A stretch of DNA of 64,000 bases. It comes from an uncultured Clostridia bacterium. Its GTDB lineage: Bacteria > Bacillota > Clostridia > Oscillospirales > Ruminococcaceae. The DNA is taken from contig CAMNXF010000002.1 in the NCBI GenBank assembly GCA_946567425.1, positions 124,001 to 188,000 of the forward strand, in the 5' to 3' direction. Below are positions 41,231-49,628 of this stretch, piece by piece. Positions within the stretch are counted from its first letter, which is position 1; every line of letters starts with the position of its first letter. The translations under genes were made by a program, and so were the position numbers. Below the pieces are notes generated by a model, which was not told the origin of the DNA, did not search any database, and saw nothing but the letters and a program-made list of their open reading frames with translations.

Positions 41231-42634
41231 TCAAACAGGGTGAACCTTATTTACCTTGTCCGCGTGAACAGCGTCAACGCCGACTTTTCTGTCGCGCTGC
41301 TTCTCGAAGAAACCGGGAGCAACCTTCGGGAACATCGCATAGGTGAGGATATCCTCAACGGTAGGATCATCCACATACGCCTTAGCTTCTTCTTTCATCT
41401 TGTCGAACTCGGGAGAAAGCTGATCCGCAGGACGGCAAGTGATAGGCTCCTCGCTGCCGAGTATCTTCTTGCGGAACTCGGGGTCGATCTCAACAGGCGT
41501 TCTTCCGTATTCGCCCTTGACCATGCCCTTGAACTCCTTTGTAACGGTCTTGTAGCGCTCGCCCATGATGATGTTGAACACCGCCTGCGTGCCGACGATC
41601 TGCGAGGTAGGCGTAACCAGCGGAGGGAAACCGCTGTCCTTGCGCACTCTCGGAACCTCCGCGAGAACCTCGTCGAGCTGATCCGCCTTGCCCGCCTGTT
41701 TAAGCTGCGAAAGCAGATTGGAAAGCATTCCGCCGGGCACCTGATAAATCAGCGCCTTAGTGTTTGTAGCAAGCATTGACTGATCCATTAGACCGCTTTC
41801 GAGATACTTTTTGCGAAGCCCCATAAAGTACTCGCGTATCTCGCCGAGCGCCGCCAAGTCAATGCCCGTGTCGTACTCCGTACCCATAAACGCCGCGACA
41901 ACGCTCTCCGTGGGCGCGTGGGATGTGCCCAGAGCAAGCGGCGACATAGCCGTATCGACCGCGTCAACGCCCGCTTCAACAGCCTTTATAATGCACATCG
42001 AAGCCAGACCCGACGTGTAGTGTGTGTGAAGCTGAATGGGTATCTTAACAGCGTTTTTAAGCTCTTTAACAAGGCTTCCCGTCTCATAGGGAGTGAGCAG
42101 CGCCGCCATATCCTTGATGCAGATCGAATCGGCACCCGCGCTCTCGATCTGCTTAGCGTAATTCACATAGTATTCGTGGGTGAACACGTCGCCCGTTGTG
42201 TACGAAATAGCGACCTGAGCGTGACCGTTCTCTTTTTTTGCCGCCTTGATAGCGGTTTCGAGGTTGCGGATATCGTTCAGCGCATCAAAAATTCTGATTA
42301 TATCTATACCGTTCGCAATGGACTTCTGAACAAAATACTCGACAAGATCGTCTGCATAGTGACGATAACCGAGCATATTCTGTCCTCTGAACAGCATCTG
42401 CAGCTTGGTGTTGGGCATTTCCTTGCGGAGTATTCTCAGTCTCTCCCACGGGTCTTCGTCAAGAAAACGAATGCAGGAATCGAATGTCGCACCGCCCCAG
42501 CACTCTGCGGAATAGAAACCGATCTTATCCATTGTCGACAAAATCGGACGCATATCGTCCATGGACATTCTCGTGGCAAGCAGACTTTGGTGCGCGTCAC
42601 GGAGAACCGTTTCTGTAATTTTCAATTTAGCCAT
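41231..42634 (-). CDS. Biotin-dependent carboxyltransferase, OadA/PycB/5S type
   Basis: A 467-residue TIM-barrel enzyme that moves the carboxyl group between biotin and pyruvate/oxaloacetate. Diagnostic stretches are ETVLRDAHQSLLATRM, WGGATFDSCIRFL, MLFRGQNMLGYRHYADD, the metal-bound lysine in ICIKDMAALL, and LHTHYTSGLA. The C-terminal domain lacks its own biotinyl region, which is supplied by the adjacent separate carrier. It could serve oxaloacetate decarboxylase, pyruvate carboxylase or transcarboxylase (5S). The neighbouring 12S- and 1.3S-like genes favour a transcarboxylase-like complex. The ATG follows AAAGGAGAAC. Confidence 0.85.
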   Translation of the reverse strand: MAKLKITETVLRDAHQSLLATRMSMDDMRPILSTMDKIGFYSAECWGGATFDSCIRFLDEDPWERLRILRKEMPNTKLQMLFRGQNMLGYRHYADDLVEYFVQKSIANGIDIIRIFDALNDIRNLETAIKAAKKENGHAQVAISYTTGDVFTHEYYVNYAKQIESAGADSICIKDMAALLTPYETGSLVKELKNAVKIPIQLHTHYTSGLASMCIIKAVEAGVDAVDTAMSPLALGTSHAPTESVVAAFMGTEYDTGIDLAALGEIREYFMGLRKKYLESGLMDQSMLATNTKALIYQVPGGMLSNLLSQLKQAGKADQLDEVLAEVPRVRKDSGFPPLVTPTSQIVGTQAVFNIIMGERYKTVTKEFKGMVKGEYGRTPVEIDPEFRKKILGSEEPITCRPADQLSPEFDKMKEEAKAYVDDPTVEDILTYAMFPKVAPGFFEKQRDRKVGVDAVHADKVNKVHPV

Positions 42635-42646
42635 ATCCGTTCTCCT

Positions 42647-43006
42647 TTAGTTAAGAGTAACAACAGGAGCGCCCGTCTCAACGGACTCGCCCTTGTTTAC
42701 GCAGACAGCCGCAACAACGCCGTCCTTGTCGGAAACGATGTCGTTCTCCATTTTCATTGCCTCGAGAACAGCTACGACCGTGCCGTTAGATACCTTGTCG
42801 CCGACCTTTACCTTAATGTCAACGATCGTTCCTCTCATGGGAGCGTTAATGGGCGTTCCGCCCGCGGCAGCCGCCTTGGGAGCGGGTGCTGCCTTTTTGG
42901 GTGCTGCCGCCTTGGGAGCAGCAGCGGGGGCGGAAACGTCGCCGCCCGCTTCCTCGACAGTAACGTCATAAGCGTTTCCGTTTACGGTGATTACATAGTT
43001 TTTCAT
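42647..43006 (-). CDS. Biotinyl carrier protein (1.3S / gamma-subunit type)
   Basis: A 119-residue biotin carrier. A short N-terminal strand region (KNYVITVNGNAYDVTVEE) is followed by an Ala/Pro/Lys-rich flexible linker (about 25-48) and the biotinyl domain with EAMKMEND; the biotinylated lysine is residue 84 by my count. It carries carboxyl groups between the flanking carboxyltransferases. The ATG follows GTGAGG. It lies 12 bases before the 5S-like gene and 25 after the 12S-like gene. Confidence 0.92.
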   Translation of the reverse strand: MKNYVITVNGNAYDVTVEEAGGDVSAPAAAPKAAAPKKAAPAPKAAAAGGTPINAPMRGTIVDIKVKVGDKVSNGTVVAVLEAMKMENDIVSDKDGVVAAVCVNKGESVETGAPVVTLN

Positions 43007-43031
43007 ATTTCAATACCTCACTTAATTTTTA

Positions 43032-44354
43032 TCAGAAAGTATAATTCGCGTGTTTCCTTACAGGGTTCATACGCTTTGCGCCGAACGAACCGAGAACGTC
43101 GGCAAGCGTCGCGCGCGTATCCTCTGCAGCGATAACGCCGTCGATCATGCCGAGAGACGCAGCCGCAAACGGGTCGGTGACAAGCTCCTCGCCCATAAAC
43201 ACCTTGCCCGCCTCAGGGTTCATCGGAGCGATCTGCGCGTTCTCCCACGCGAAGCTCATATCCGCGCTGTCAAACGCCGCGTAAGCCGCACCGAAAGCCT
43301 TGCCCGTAACGACGTTCACCTTAACGGTAGTAGCTGTCGCGTATACCTGCGCCAACTTCGCGCAGTCGCGGACGCTCCCCGTGAGCTCTGCCGCCGAACT
43401 GCCCTCAAAGCCCTCCGTGTTCACAAACGTGACAACGGGTAACGAGAACAGATCCGCAAACTGAACAAATCTCGCGATTTTCGCGCAGTCCGCAGCCGTA
43501 AGCTTTTCCGCCTTGTCGGTCGCCACAAACGCCGCCGTTACACCGTTTACCGCGCCAATAGCCGTATACGCTGCCGAGCCGAATTTCTCGCTAAACTCGA
43601 TAATGCTGCCCTTTTGTGCGACAGCCGCCGCAAGGTCCGCGCCCTTCAGCGAAGCGGAGATAGCCGCGTCGTTCTCGGGAGCGCCGTCGTTATAGCCGAA
43701 TTCCAGATTATTCATCGGCAACACTGCGATAAGGCTCTTCGCCTTTGCTATAGCCTCCGCATCGTCCTTTGCCAATATCTGGCAAAGGCCCGACTTTGCC
43801 GCATTCTCAGCAGTACCCGCGCCTGCAAGCTTGCCGTCCTCGTTGTTGAACGGAGCAGTCAGAAACAACTCGCTCTTTTCGGTCGCGATAACAACGTCCG
43901 CCATAGCCGCCAGCATAGCCGCGCAGCCCGCGCAAACACCCGTAACGACTGCGATCTGCGGGACAACACCTGACACAGCCGCCGAGGCTTTCATAATATC
44001 GCCGTAAGCCGAAAGCACCGCCATTCCTTCGTTGATGTCGCCTCCCTTGCTGTCAAAAAATCCGACAACAGGTACGCCGCTTTTCGCCGCCAGATCGTAA
44101 ACACGCCTGATCTTCAGCGCGGCGGACTTGTTCACAGCTCCGCCCTTTACGGAAATGTCCTGCGCGAACGCGACAACGTCGGTGCCGTCAACGCTTCCGC
44201 GTCCCGCGACTACCGAGCTTAATTCGCCGTCCGCAGATAAAAACTTGTCCAGCTCCGAAAAGCTGTCCTCGTCAAAAAATGCCGCGAGCCTTTTTCTCGC
44301 GTCGCTGTCGGGAACACTCTGTTCCATTTCAGCCAAGGATCTCTTTAATGCCAT
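43032..44354 (-). CDS. Carboxyl transferase domain protein, 12S/MmdA-like but divergent
   Basis: A 440-residue tandem crotonase-fold carboxyltransferase, the type that carboxylates or decarboxylates acyl-CoA. Recognisable parts are KGGAVNKSAALKIRRVYDLA, VPVVGFFDSKGGDINEGM, SGVVPQIAVVTGVCAGCAAMLAAMADVVI and a C-terminal TGKAFGAAYAAFDSADMSFAW. It is shorter than typical 510-residue PccB/MmdA, and the usual SGGARIQEG oxyanion region is SKGGDINEG. The substrate is therefore uncertain. The start at 44354 follows ACGGAGG. It heads the operon 12S-1.3S-5S. Promoter TTGTTA-17-TATAAT is at 44414-44442. Confidence 0.75.
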   Translation of the reverse strand: MALKRSLAEMEQSVPDSDARKRLAAFFDEDSFSELDKFLSADGELSSVVAGRGSVDGTDVVAFAQDISVKGGAVNKSAALKIRRVYDLAAKSGVPVVGFFDSKGGDINEGMAVLSAYGDIMKASAAVSGVVPQIAVVTGVCAGCAAMLAAMADVVIATEKSELFLTAPFNNEDGKLAGAGTAENAAKSGLCQILAKDDAEAIAKAKSLIAVLPMNNLEFGYNDGAPENDAAISASLKGADLAAAVAQKGSIIEFSEKFGSAAYTAIGAVNGVTAAFVATDKAEKLTAADCAKIARFVQFADLFSLPVVTFVNTEGFEGSSAAELTGSVRDCAKLAQVYATATTVKVNVVTGKAFGAAYAAFDSADMSFAWENAQIAPMNPEAGKVFMGEELVTDPFAAASLGMIDGVIAAEDTRATLADVLGSFGAKRMNPVRKHANYTF

Positions 44355-44380
44355 GGTATATCCTCCGTTTATCATAAGTA

Positions 44381-44442
44381 TGGCAAAACAATGCCAAAAA
44401 TTTATCCATAATAATTATACTACTTTGGGTATTAAATAACAA
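44381..44442 (-). promoter_or_regulatory. Promoter and inverted repeat of the carboxyltransferase operon
   Basis: Minus strand TTGTTA (44437-44442), 17 bases, TATAAT (44414-44419). Downstream TGGCA (44381-44385) and TGCCA (44392-44396) form an inverted repeat just after the start, a possible operator or leader hairpin. Confidence 0.6.
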
Positions 44443-44513
44443 GGGCATTTTCGACGATTTTATATTTTTTACGTTTTGCAGCAAAACAACCGTCTTTTTT
44501 TGGTAATTATTCA

Positions 44514-44540
44514 CAAAAAATCCCCATGTCATAATGGGGA
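44514..44540 (-). terminator. Intrinsic terminator after the 49-residue gene
   Basis: TCCCCAT pairs with ATGGGGA around six bases, followed by six T on the minus strand. Confidence 0.8.
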
Positions 44541-44548
44541 AATGTATT

Positions 44549-44698
44549 CTAGCCTTTTCGCAAGCCAAACTCGGAAATAGTGTCGTCAAAACCAAGCCAT
44601 TCATAGGGATATTTTTCCCATATCTCGTCGACCTCCGGTATATATCTCCTGTTGCTGTTCTCCGCAAGAAGACCGCATTTTGACCCTATCTCCGTCAT
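44549..44698 (-). CDS. Small unknown protein, 49 residues
   Basis: A short frame from ATG at 44698 to TAG at 44549, beginning MTEIGSKCGLLAENSN and ending GFDDTISEFGLRKG. It is acidic and carries two Trp/Tyr clusters (EIWEKYPYEWLGF). The start has GAGGTGTACAA upstream and the stop lies just before a terminator, which is strong support for a real gene. It follows the 103-residue GNAT-like gene by 34 bases, so it ends the rluB transcript. No family is recognised. Confidence 0.5.
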   Translation of the reverse strand: MTEIGSKCGLLAENSNRRYIPEVDEIWEKYPYEWLGFDDTISEFGLRKG

Positions 44699-44732
44699 TT
44701 GTACACCTCAGTGTGTATGTTCCGAAGCGCCG

Positions 44733-45044
44733 TTATCCGCAGCCTTTGTCGAAAAACGCGTTAATGCTTTCCATGACCGACTCGCCGCGGAAAAAACCGA
44801 GGTTTTTTAGACGTTCCGTATGCTCCGGCAAATCAAACCGCGCCTTATCAATACCGTGGAGCGTCATTAAATTTAATATTGCGCGGACAAGCCCGTCCGT
44901 AAAGAAATCCCCGCACTCCAACTCGTCGATAACAAACGTATCGCCGTCTAGCTGCCCCGCGATCCTCCCGAGGTGTTCCGCGCCGTCCTGTGCACGAAAT
45001 TCAATTTTATCCAAATTCTCCTTATTCTGTAAAATTTCAATCAT
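44733..45044 (-). CDS. Small protein, possibly GNAT-like
   Basis: A 103-residue protein beginning MIEILQNKENLDKIEF. The pattern of a strand, GRIAGQLDGDTFVIDELECGDFFTDGLVRAILNLMTLHGI and ARFDLPEHTERLKNLGF suggests half of a GNAT fold (helix after an expected acetyl-CoA loop, then a terminal GF), but the Q/RxxGxG/A loop is not clear. I would call it unknown with a GNAT hint. The start at 45044 has only AGTGAG upstream. It begins five bases after the rluB stop, so translation is probably coupled. Confidence 0.5.
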   Translation of the reverse strand: MIEILQNKENLDKIEFRAQDGAEHLGRIAGQLDGDTFVIDELECGDFFTDGLVRAILNLMTLHGIDKARFDLPEHTERLKNLGFFRGESVMESINAFFDKGCG

Positions 45045-45049
45045 ACCGC

Positions 45050-45778
45050 TCACTTCTTTCCGATTGCCGCGCGGAGAATGCGCAGTTCTTCTTTGGTAAG
45101 ATCGCGCCATTCGCCCGGCTTCAGTATACCCAACTTAACGCCGCCAATAGCCACGCGGCGCAGTCTGCCAACGTTCAGACCGACCGCAGTGCACATTCTG
45201 CGTATCTGTCGGTTCAGTCCTTGTTTGATAACTATCCGAAGCACGGTGCGCTCGGGTTCTTCCGAAAGCACGTCCACGGCGCACGGCAGCGTGATCTTTC
45301 CGTCGTCAAGCTCCACGCCCGTCATCAGCCTTGTGAGCTGCTGCTCGTTTACTTTCCCGTCGATCGTCACACGGTAGGTCTTGCTTACATGGCGCGACGG
45401 GTGCGTAATTTCGTTCGCGAAATTTCCGTCATTCGTGAAAAGCAACAGCCCCTCCGAGTTTCTGTCCAGTCTCCCGACCGGAACGACGCGCTCCTCAACG
45501 CCGTTAAGCAAATCTGCGGCGATCCTGCGCCCCTGTTCATCCGACATCGTCGTGATATAGCCGCGCGGCTTATTCAGCATTATGTAACGCTTGACCGTCG
45601 GCGCTTTGCCTATGATCTTTCCGTTTATCTTAATTGAGTCGCGCGCCGCGTCCGCCTTGTCGCCGAGCGTACATATACGTCCGTTGACCGTTACCGCGCC
45701 CTCCGCGATGAGTTCCTCCGCCTTGCGCCGAGAACAGTATCCGCTCTCGGCGATTATCTTCTGTATCCTTACTTCCAT
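45050..45778 (-). CDS. Large-subunit rRNA pseudouridine synthase, RluB-like
   Basis: A 242-residue enzyme with N-terminal S4 domain (RIQKIIAESGYCSRRKAEELIAEGAVTVNG) and catalytic domain. The signature VGRLDRNSEGLLLFTNDG holds the catalytic Asp; GLNRQIRRMCTAVGL is the second hallmark. RluB (23S U2605) is the likely role, though the RluE/RluF relatives are close. The start at 45778 follows TTGGAGAGG. It follows dacF and precedes two small genes. Confidence 0.92.
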   Translation of the reverse strand: MEVRIQKIIAESGYCSRRKAEELIAEGAVTVNGRICTLGDKADAARDSIKINGKIIGKAPTVKRYIMLNKPRGYITTMSDEQGRRIAADLLNGVEERVVPVGRLDRNSEGLLLFTNDGNFANEITHPSRHVSKTYRVTIDGKVNEQQLTRLMTGVELDDGKITLPCAVDVLSEEPERTVLRIVIKQGLNRQIRRMCTAVGLNVGRLRRVAIGGVKLGILKPGEWRDLTKEELRILRAAIGKK

Positions 45779-45808
45779 TTTTACCTCTCCAAATCCAAGC
45801 ATAAGCCC

Positions 45809-45834
45809 GCGCGGCGTGAAGTGCTCCGCCGCGC
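45809..45834 (-). terminator. GC-rich stem-loop after dacF
   Basis: GCGCGGCG pairs with CGCCGCGC around ten bases between dacF and rluB. There is no T-run, so processing or weak attenuation is as likely as termination. Confidence 0.4.
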
Positions 45835-45862
45835 AAGCCCGTCTTATTATCATCTTCCGCCG

Positions 45863-46975
45863 TTATGTGTAGATCCCGAAAAACGCCAATATTTTCTGCC
45901 ACGCATTCAGCCTATCGTTTTCAGCCGAAACGTTCGTGTCCGCATAAAGCGCCACCGACTTCACGACCTTTCCGTCCAGCAGAAACTCAATGCTCCCGAG
46001 CCGATCGCCCTTTAGAACGTCATTGTACACCATTCTCGGCAGCAACACGCGCCGCTCCAACTTAGTCCGTTGTTCGGGAGTGAGTGCCATTTGCGCCTTG
46101 TCCGCATAAACGCCGACTGTCCTACCCGTTCCCGCGATCGCCACTTTAGCAGAGCAGCCCGTTTCCAACGGATACGCGCTCACCTTGGTGAAGCCGTAGT
46201 CCAGCATTTTCGTGTGGTCGTTCCAGTCGTCTCCCGCATTGAGCGTTACTGCGATAAGCGTGACCCCTCCGCGCTCCGCAGCCGAAACCAAACATCTCCG
46301 CGCGTTGTCAGTAAATCCCGTTTTCACGCCGATCGCGCCCTCGTACCGCTTAAGCATCTTGTTCGAGTTGTACAGCGTCCGTTTGTACGGCGGATTTCCG
46401 AACTCCACGTCCGCCGAGGAGCAATTAACGATCTCGCGGAACGTCTTGTTTTTCATCGCGTATGCCGTTATCATCGCCAGCTCGCGCGCGGTGGTGTAAT
46501 GCCCCTCCGCGTCAAGCCCCGACGGCGTCGCGAAATGCGTGTCCGCAAGTCCCAACTCGGCAGCCTTTTCGTTCATCAGCTTGACAAACGCAGAAATGCT
46601 CCCCGAGACCGAGACCGCCGCCGCGTTCGCCGCGTCGTTCCCCGACGGCAACAAAATCCCGTACAGCAGGTCGCGCCGCGAAACGCGGTCGCCCTGTTTC
46701 AAGCCCATAGACGTGCCCTCGACCATTATCGCGTAGTCGTCCACGGTGAACTCGCTGTCGAGATCGCCCGCCTCAATCGTCAAAATCGCGGTCATTATCT
46801 TAGTCGTTGAAGCCATTGCGCGCCGCTCGTCCGCGTTCTTCTCATACAGCACCGTGCCCGTTTCCGCCTCAATAAGCACCGCGCTCACCGCCGAGGTACT
46901 CACGGCGGCGGCGTTCACACGGAAAACAGGTAAAATCAACACAAAGGAAATAACAAAAACGATAGCTTTTTTCAT
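45863..46975 (-). CDS. dacF: D-alanyl-D-alanine carboxypeptidase (DacF/PBP5-like)
   Basis: A 370-residue secreted or membrane-attached penicillin-binding protein that trims the stem peptide. Signal peptide at 1-22 (ends VNAAA). The three active-site boxes are STTKIMTA (SxxK), SGN in LLPSGNDAAN and KTG in GVKTGFTD. The C-terminal domain (about 265-360) fits the PBP5 family. In Bacillus DacF modifies spore peptidoglycan. The ATG at 46975 follows GGGGTGA. A 19-base palindrome sits directly before this SD. Confidence 0.9.
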   Translation of the reverse strand: MKKAIVFVISFVLILPVFRVNAAAVSTSAVSAVLIEAETGTVLYEKNADERRAMASTTKIMTAILTIEAGDLDSEFTVDDYAIMVEGTSMGLKQGDRVSRRDLLYGILLPSGNDAANAAAVSVSGSISAFVKLMNEKAAELGLADTHFATPSGLDAEGHYTTARELAMITAYAMKNKTFREIVNCSSADVEFGNPPYKRTLYNSNKMLKRYEGAIGVKTGFTDNARRCLVSAAERGGVTLIAVTLNAGDDWNDHTKMLDYGFTKVSAYPLETGCSAKVAIAGTGRTVGVYADKAQMALTPEQRTKLERRVLLPRMVYNDVLKGDRLGSIEFLLDGKVVKSVALYADTNVSAENDRLNAWQKILAFFGIYT

Positions 46976-46987
46976 AGCAATCACCCC

Positions 46988-47006
46988 GTTGAAAATTATT
47001 TTCAAC
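46988..47006 (-). promoter_or_regulatory. Palindrome abutting the dacF ribosome binding site
   Basis: GTTGAAAAT-t-ATTTTCAAC, perfect 9-1-9, directly beside GGGGTGA. As DNA it could be an operator, as RNA a hairpin near the ribosome site. Confidence 0.4.
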
Positions 47007-47053
47007 AGGTAGTATTCACCGTTTTCGGAAAATTATTCCTTTTAAAGCCTGCT

Positions 47054-47428
47054 TTATTCGCTGTCCTTATCGGATTTTTTCATACCCTTGATTTTCTCGA
47101 TAAGCCCGGGGATAGCGTCGATAACGCCCTCCACGGGGGAGCTTTTCGCACCCAACTCCAAAAGCTGAACATCTCCATCCGACTTGATGACTATAAACGC
47201 CACGGGCTTTACGGTAACTCCCGCGCCCGCGCCGCCCCCGAATTTCTCCGCAGCAGCCGTCGGAAGATCGCTGCCGCCCGACGCAAATCCGAACGATACC
47301 TTTGAAACAGGTATTATTGTAGTACCCTCGGGCGAGTTTATCGGATCGCCGATAATGGTGTTCACGTCCACCATTTCGCGGATCTTCTCCATAGATACGC
47401 CCATAATTCCCTCAATAGGATGTCCCAT
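47054..47428 (-). CDS. ytfJ: GerW/YtfJ family spore protein
   Basis: A 124-residue protein of the GerW family, needed for proper germination in Bacillus. It shows PIEGIMGVSMEKIREMVDVNTIIGDPI, TTIIPVSKVSFGFASGGSD, the glycine-rich FGGGAGAGVTVKPVAFIVI and the C-terminal DAIPGLIEKIKGM. Full length. The ATG follows AAGGAGAAAAT. Its position between dacF and DUF2953 in the scpAB neighbourhood is typical of Clostridia. Confidence 0.93.
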   Translation of the reverse strand: MGHPIEGIMGVSMEKIREMVDVNTIIGDPINSPEGTTIIPVSKVSFGFASGGSDLPTAAAEKFGGGAGAGVTVKPVAFIVIKSDGDVQLLELGAKSSPVEGVIDAIPGLIEKIKGMKKSDKDSE

Positions 47429-47449
47429 AATTTTCTCCTTTCAGATCAG

Positions 47450-47476
47450 CAATACATATCCTTCTAATATGTATTG
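47450..47476. promoter_or_regulatory. Inverted repeat between DUF2953 and ytfJ genes
   Basis: CAATACATA and TATGTATTG, perfect nine-base arms with a nine-base loop, 21 bases before the ytfJ start. It may be a regulatory hairpin or operator. Confidence 0.4.
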
Positions 47477-47480
47477 TAAA

Positions 47481-48206
47481 TTACTTCTTGATAAATTTAT
47501 CAACAGCCGACTTCGCTCCGTCATGGGAGGAATAATATCTGATTGCCCTCCCCAACAGCGTAAACACGAAAGCCAGCGCCGCTATCAGCGTCAACTGAAC
47601 CTCACAGTATGCGTTCGCAGTCGTGCGTTCGCTCTCAAAATCGACGTCTATATGCAGATCGTTCACTGGTTTCAGCGTAAAAAAACTGTCTATCCAGCCC
47701 AGCGCGTTCCCAACAATTATATTCACGCGCCCGAAATTCAGCGCCGCCTTTGCCGCGTCGTCGCCGCCGCAGATCACCTCAAGCCGCAGACGCGATATCT
47801 TTGTGCGCTTGAGCAGCTTTTTCAGTGGCTTGCCGAGGCTGTCCAGAACCATTTTTACAACCTCGAATATTTCTCCGAGCGACAGCTTCTTGGCAGTTTT
47901 CTTTTCGTCGGACTTGGAACTTTCCATACCGCATTCCGTCTCTCCCGAGCCGTCCGCGCCGTTCTCCGCTTTGACCTCGTCAACCGCCGCCGTCTCGGTG
48001 ACCTTTGCCACAGACTTTAGCGCCTTTTTGGCGCGCCTTTTCTTTTTGCGGTTCTTTTTCTTTTTGGCGGGAATTTTCAATATCGTGAACCACAAATAGC
48101 TAATCCTTAAATAAATATCCCCGTTAAAATCGAAAATAACCGTCACGTTGCACAAAAGCAGGATCAGCAGCACTATAAGCACAGCTCCCGCTATTATCCA
48201 GCCCAA
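47481..48206 (-). CDS. DUF2953 domain protein
   Basis: A 241-residue protein with an N-terminal membrane helix (1-22), a strand-rich segment (VTVIFDFNGDIYLRISYLWF), a very basic stretch (KKKKNRKKKRRAKKA, about 49-63), an acidic linker (about 75-105) and a second part LRLEVICGGDDAAKAALNFGRVNIIVGNALGWIDSFF typical of DUF2953, ending with a C-terminal helix pair. Function is unknown; its place beside ytfJ is conserved in spore formers and suggests a sporulation role. It starts with TTG at 48206, with GTGAGG before it. Confidence 0.8.
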   Translation of the reverse strand: MGWIIAGAVLIVLLILLLCNVTVIFDFNGDIYLRISYLWFTILKIPAKKKKNRKKKRRAKKALKSVAKVTETAAVDEVKAENGADGSGETECGMESSKSDEKKTAKKLSLGEIFEVVKMVLDSLGKPLKKLLKRTKISRLRLEVICGGDDAAKAALNFGRVNIIVGNALGWIDSFFTLKPVNDLHIDVDFESERTTANAYCEVQLTLIAALAFVFTLLGRAIRYYSSHDGAKSAVDKFIKK

Positions 48207-48228
48207 AGTACCTCACCCCCGCTATCGG

Positions 48229-48864
48229 TCAATCGGGAGCATCTCCCCCGCCGTCGGACGCGTCTTTCACGTCGTCGGAAACTTCTCCGTTCTCCGCGTC
48301 TTCGCCGTAGTTCGTCATCTCCTCGTACTCGTCAAAGTCGATTTGATCTGTGCTGCCCGGTATCGGAGGAAGATTTTCGAGACTGTTCAGACCGAAGCAC
48401 CTCAAAAACGCATCGGTAGTCCTGTACGCTATCGGTCTGCCGGGCACGTCGTTCAGTCTGCCGTGCTCCTCGAGAAGATCGCGCTCCACAAGGCTTCTCA
48501 CCACGCCGGAGCTGTCCACGCCGCGCACCTGATCCACAAATCCGCGCGTCACGGGCTGATTGTACGCGACTATCGCCAGAACCTCCAGCGCGGCGGGCGA
48601 GAGCGGCGTTTGTCTGCGCGTTTCCATCGCCGTCTTGATATACCGCGAATATTCGGGCTTCGTCATCATCTGGTAGCTGCTGCCGAGCTTCCCTATCGTG
48701 AACGCGCTTCCTTGCTCGTCGTAACGGTCGTTGAGCCGCTCCACCATGCGTTCCACGGTCTCCTTTTCTATCTCAGCAGCGGCGGCAAGCTTGTCCGCCT
48801 CGATCGGCTCGCCGTGCGCGAAAAGCACCGCCTCAACAGCCGCCATTCCCTCGCTGAATTTCAC
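48229..48864 (-). CDS. scpB: Segregation and condensation protein B
   Basis: A 211-residue kleisin-associated protein forming SMC-ScpAB condensin. It has two winged helices with AVLFAHGEPIEADKLAAAAE, the conserved QTPLSPAALEVLAIVAYNQPVTRGFVDQVRGVDSSGVV and LGRPIAYRTTDAFLRCFGL-like GRPIAYRTTDAFLRCFGL. The acidic tail (about 178-211) is common. It starts with GTG overlapping the scpA stop (GTGA) with SD GGGGAGG inside scpA. Confidence 0.93.
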   Translation of the reverse strand: MKFSEGMAAVEAVLFAHGEPIEADKLAAAAEIEKETVERMVERLNDRYDEQGSAFTIGKLGSSYQMMTKPEYSRYIKTAMETRRQTPLSPAALEVLAIVAYNQPVTRGFVDQVRGVDSSGVVRSLVERDLLEEHGRLNDVPGRPIAYRTTDAFLRCFGLNSLENLPPIPGSTDQIDFDEYEEMTNYGEDAENGEVSDDVKDASDGGGDAPD

Positions 48865-49625
48865 TTGCCGACCTCCCCGCTTTCCCCGTTGTTTACGTTA
48901 TTTCCAAGCACCGCAAGCGCCCTTGCTCTGTCCTCGGTGGTCGCCAGACGAACGTATTCGCCGTCCTCCGAAATGATTATCCTGCCGTCCTTTGAAAGCT
49001 CCAGAATAGCCAGAAACGTCGCTACTTTGCGAGAACGCGGCTGGTTTTCATACAGCTCACTCATTGCGACGCTACGCTTTAGCCGCAGACTTTTCAGTAT
49101 TGAAAACACTCCTGTGAAAACCGTTACATAGCTTTTCTCGACAACGGGCGCGGGCGGGCGCATATTGAACGACGCTTTTCTCCGCGAGCGCTCCGAGATC
49201 GCGCTGTACGCCAACAGTATCTCCTCGGGCTGATGAGTAAGCCGATAGGTATTGTCAATATCTATCTTCACGGGCTCGCGCACAAATATCGTATCGCCTT
49301 GGAAACGCTTTTTGAGCCGCCCCGCCATGGTCTTGCAAAGCGCCAGCTCAATAAGCGCGCCCTGAAGCTCGCGCTTCATCTGCTCGGCTTCCTCTTTCGG
49401 GAGCAGAGCCGCGGACTTTATCAGTATCAGCCGCGCCGCCATTTCCAAAAAGTCCGAAGTTACCTCGATATCCGCCTCGGTCATGCGCTCCAGATACAGC
49501 ATAAACTGATCAAGCAGCACGGTTATCTCAATGTCCTGAATATTCAGCTTATGCTTCTGGATAAGCATTAACATCAAGTCGAGCGGTCCCTCAAAGACCT
49601 CCAGTTTAAAATTAAGCTCCGTCAT
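48861..49625 (-). CDS. scpA: Segregation and condensation protein A
   Basis: A 254-residue kleisin. It shows FEGPLDLMLMLIQKHKLNIQDIEI, LDQFMLYLERM, DFLEMAARLILIKSAALLP at the N-terminus and a winged helix at the C-terminus (SRKVATFLAILELSKDGRIIISED). With ScpB and SMC it organises chromosome segregation. It begins three bases after the M50 protease gene without an obvious SD of its own, so translational coupling is likely. Confidence 0.94.
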   Translation of the reverse strand: MTELNFKLEVFEGPLDLMLMLIQKHKLNIQDIEITVLLDQFMLYLERMTEADIEVTSDFLEMAARLILIKSAALLPKEEAEQMKRELQGALIELALCKTMAGRLKKRFQGDTIFVREPVKIDIDNTYRLTHQPEEILLAYSAISERSRRKASFNMRPPAPVVEKSYVTVFTGVFSILKSLRLKRSVAMSELYENQPRSRKVATFLAILELSKDGRIIISEDGEYVRLATTEDRARALAVLGNNVNNGESGEVGK

Positions 49626-49628
49626 GGT

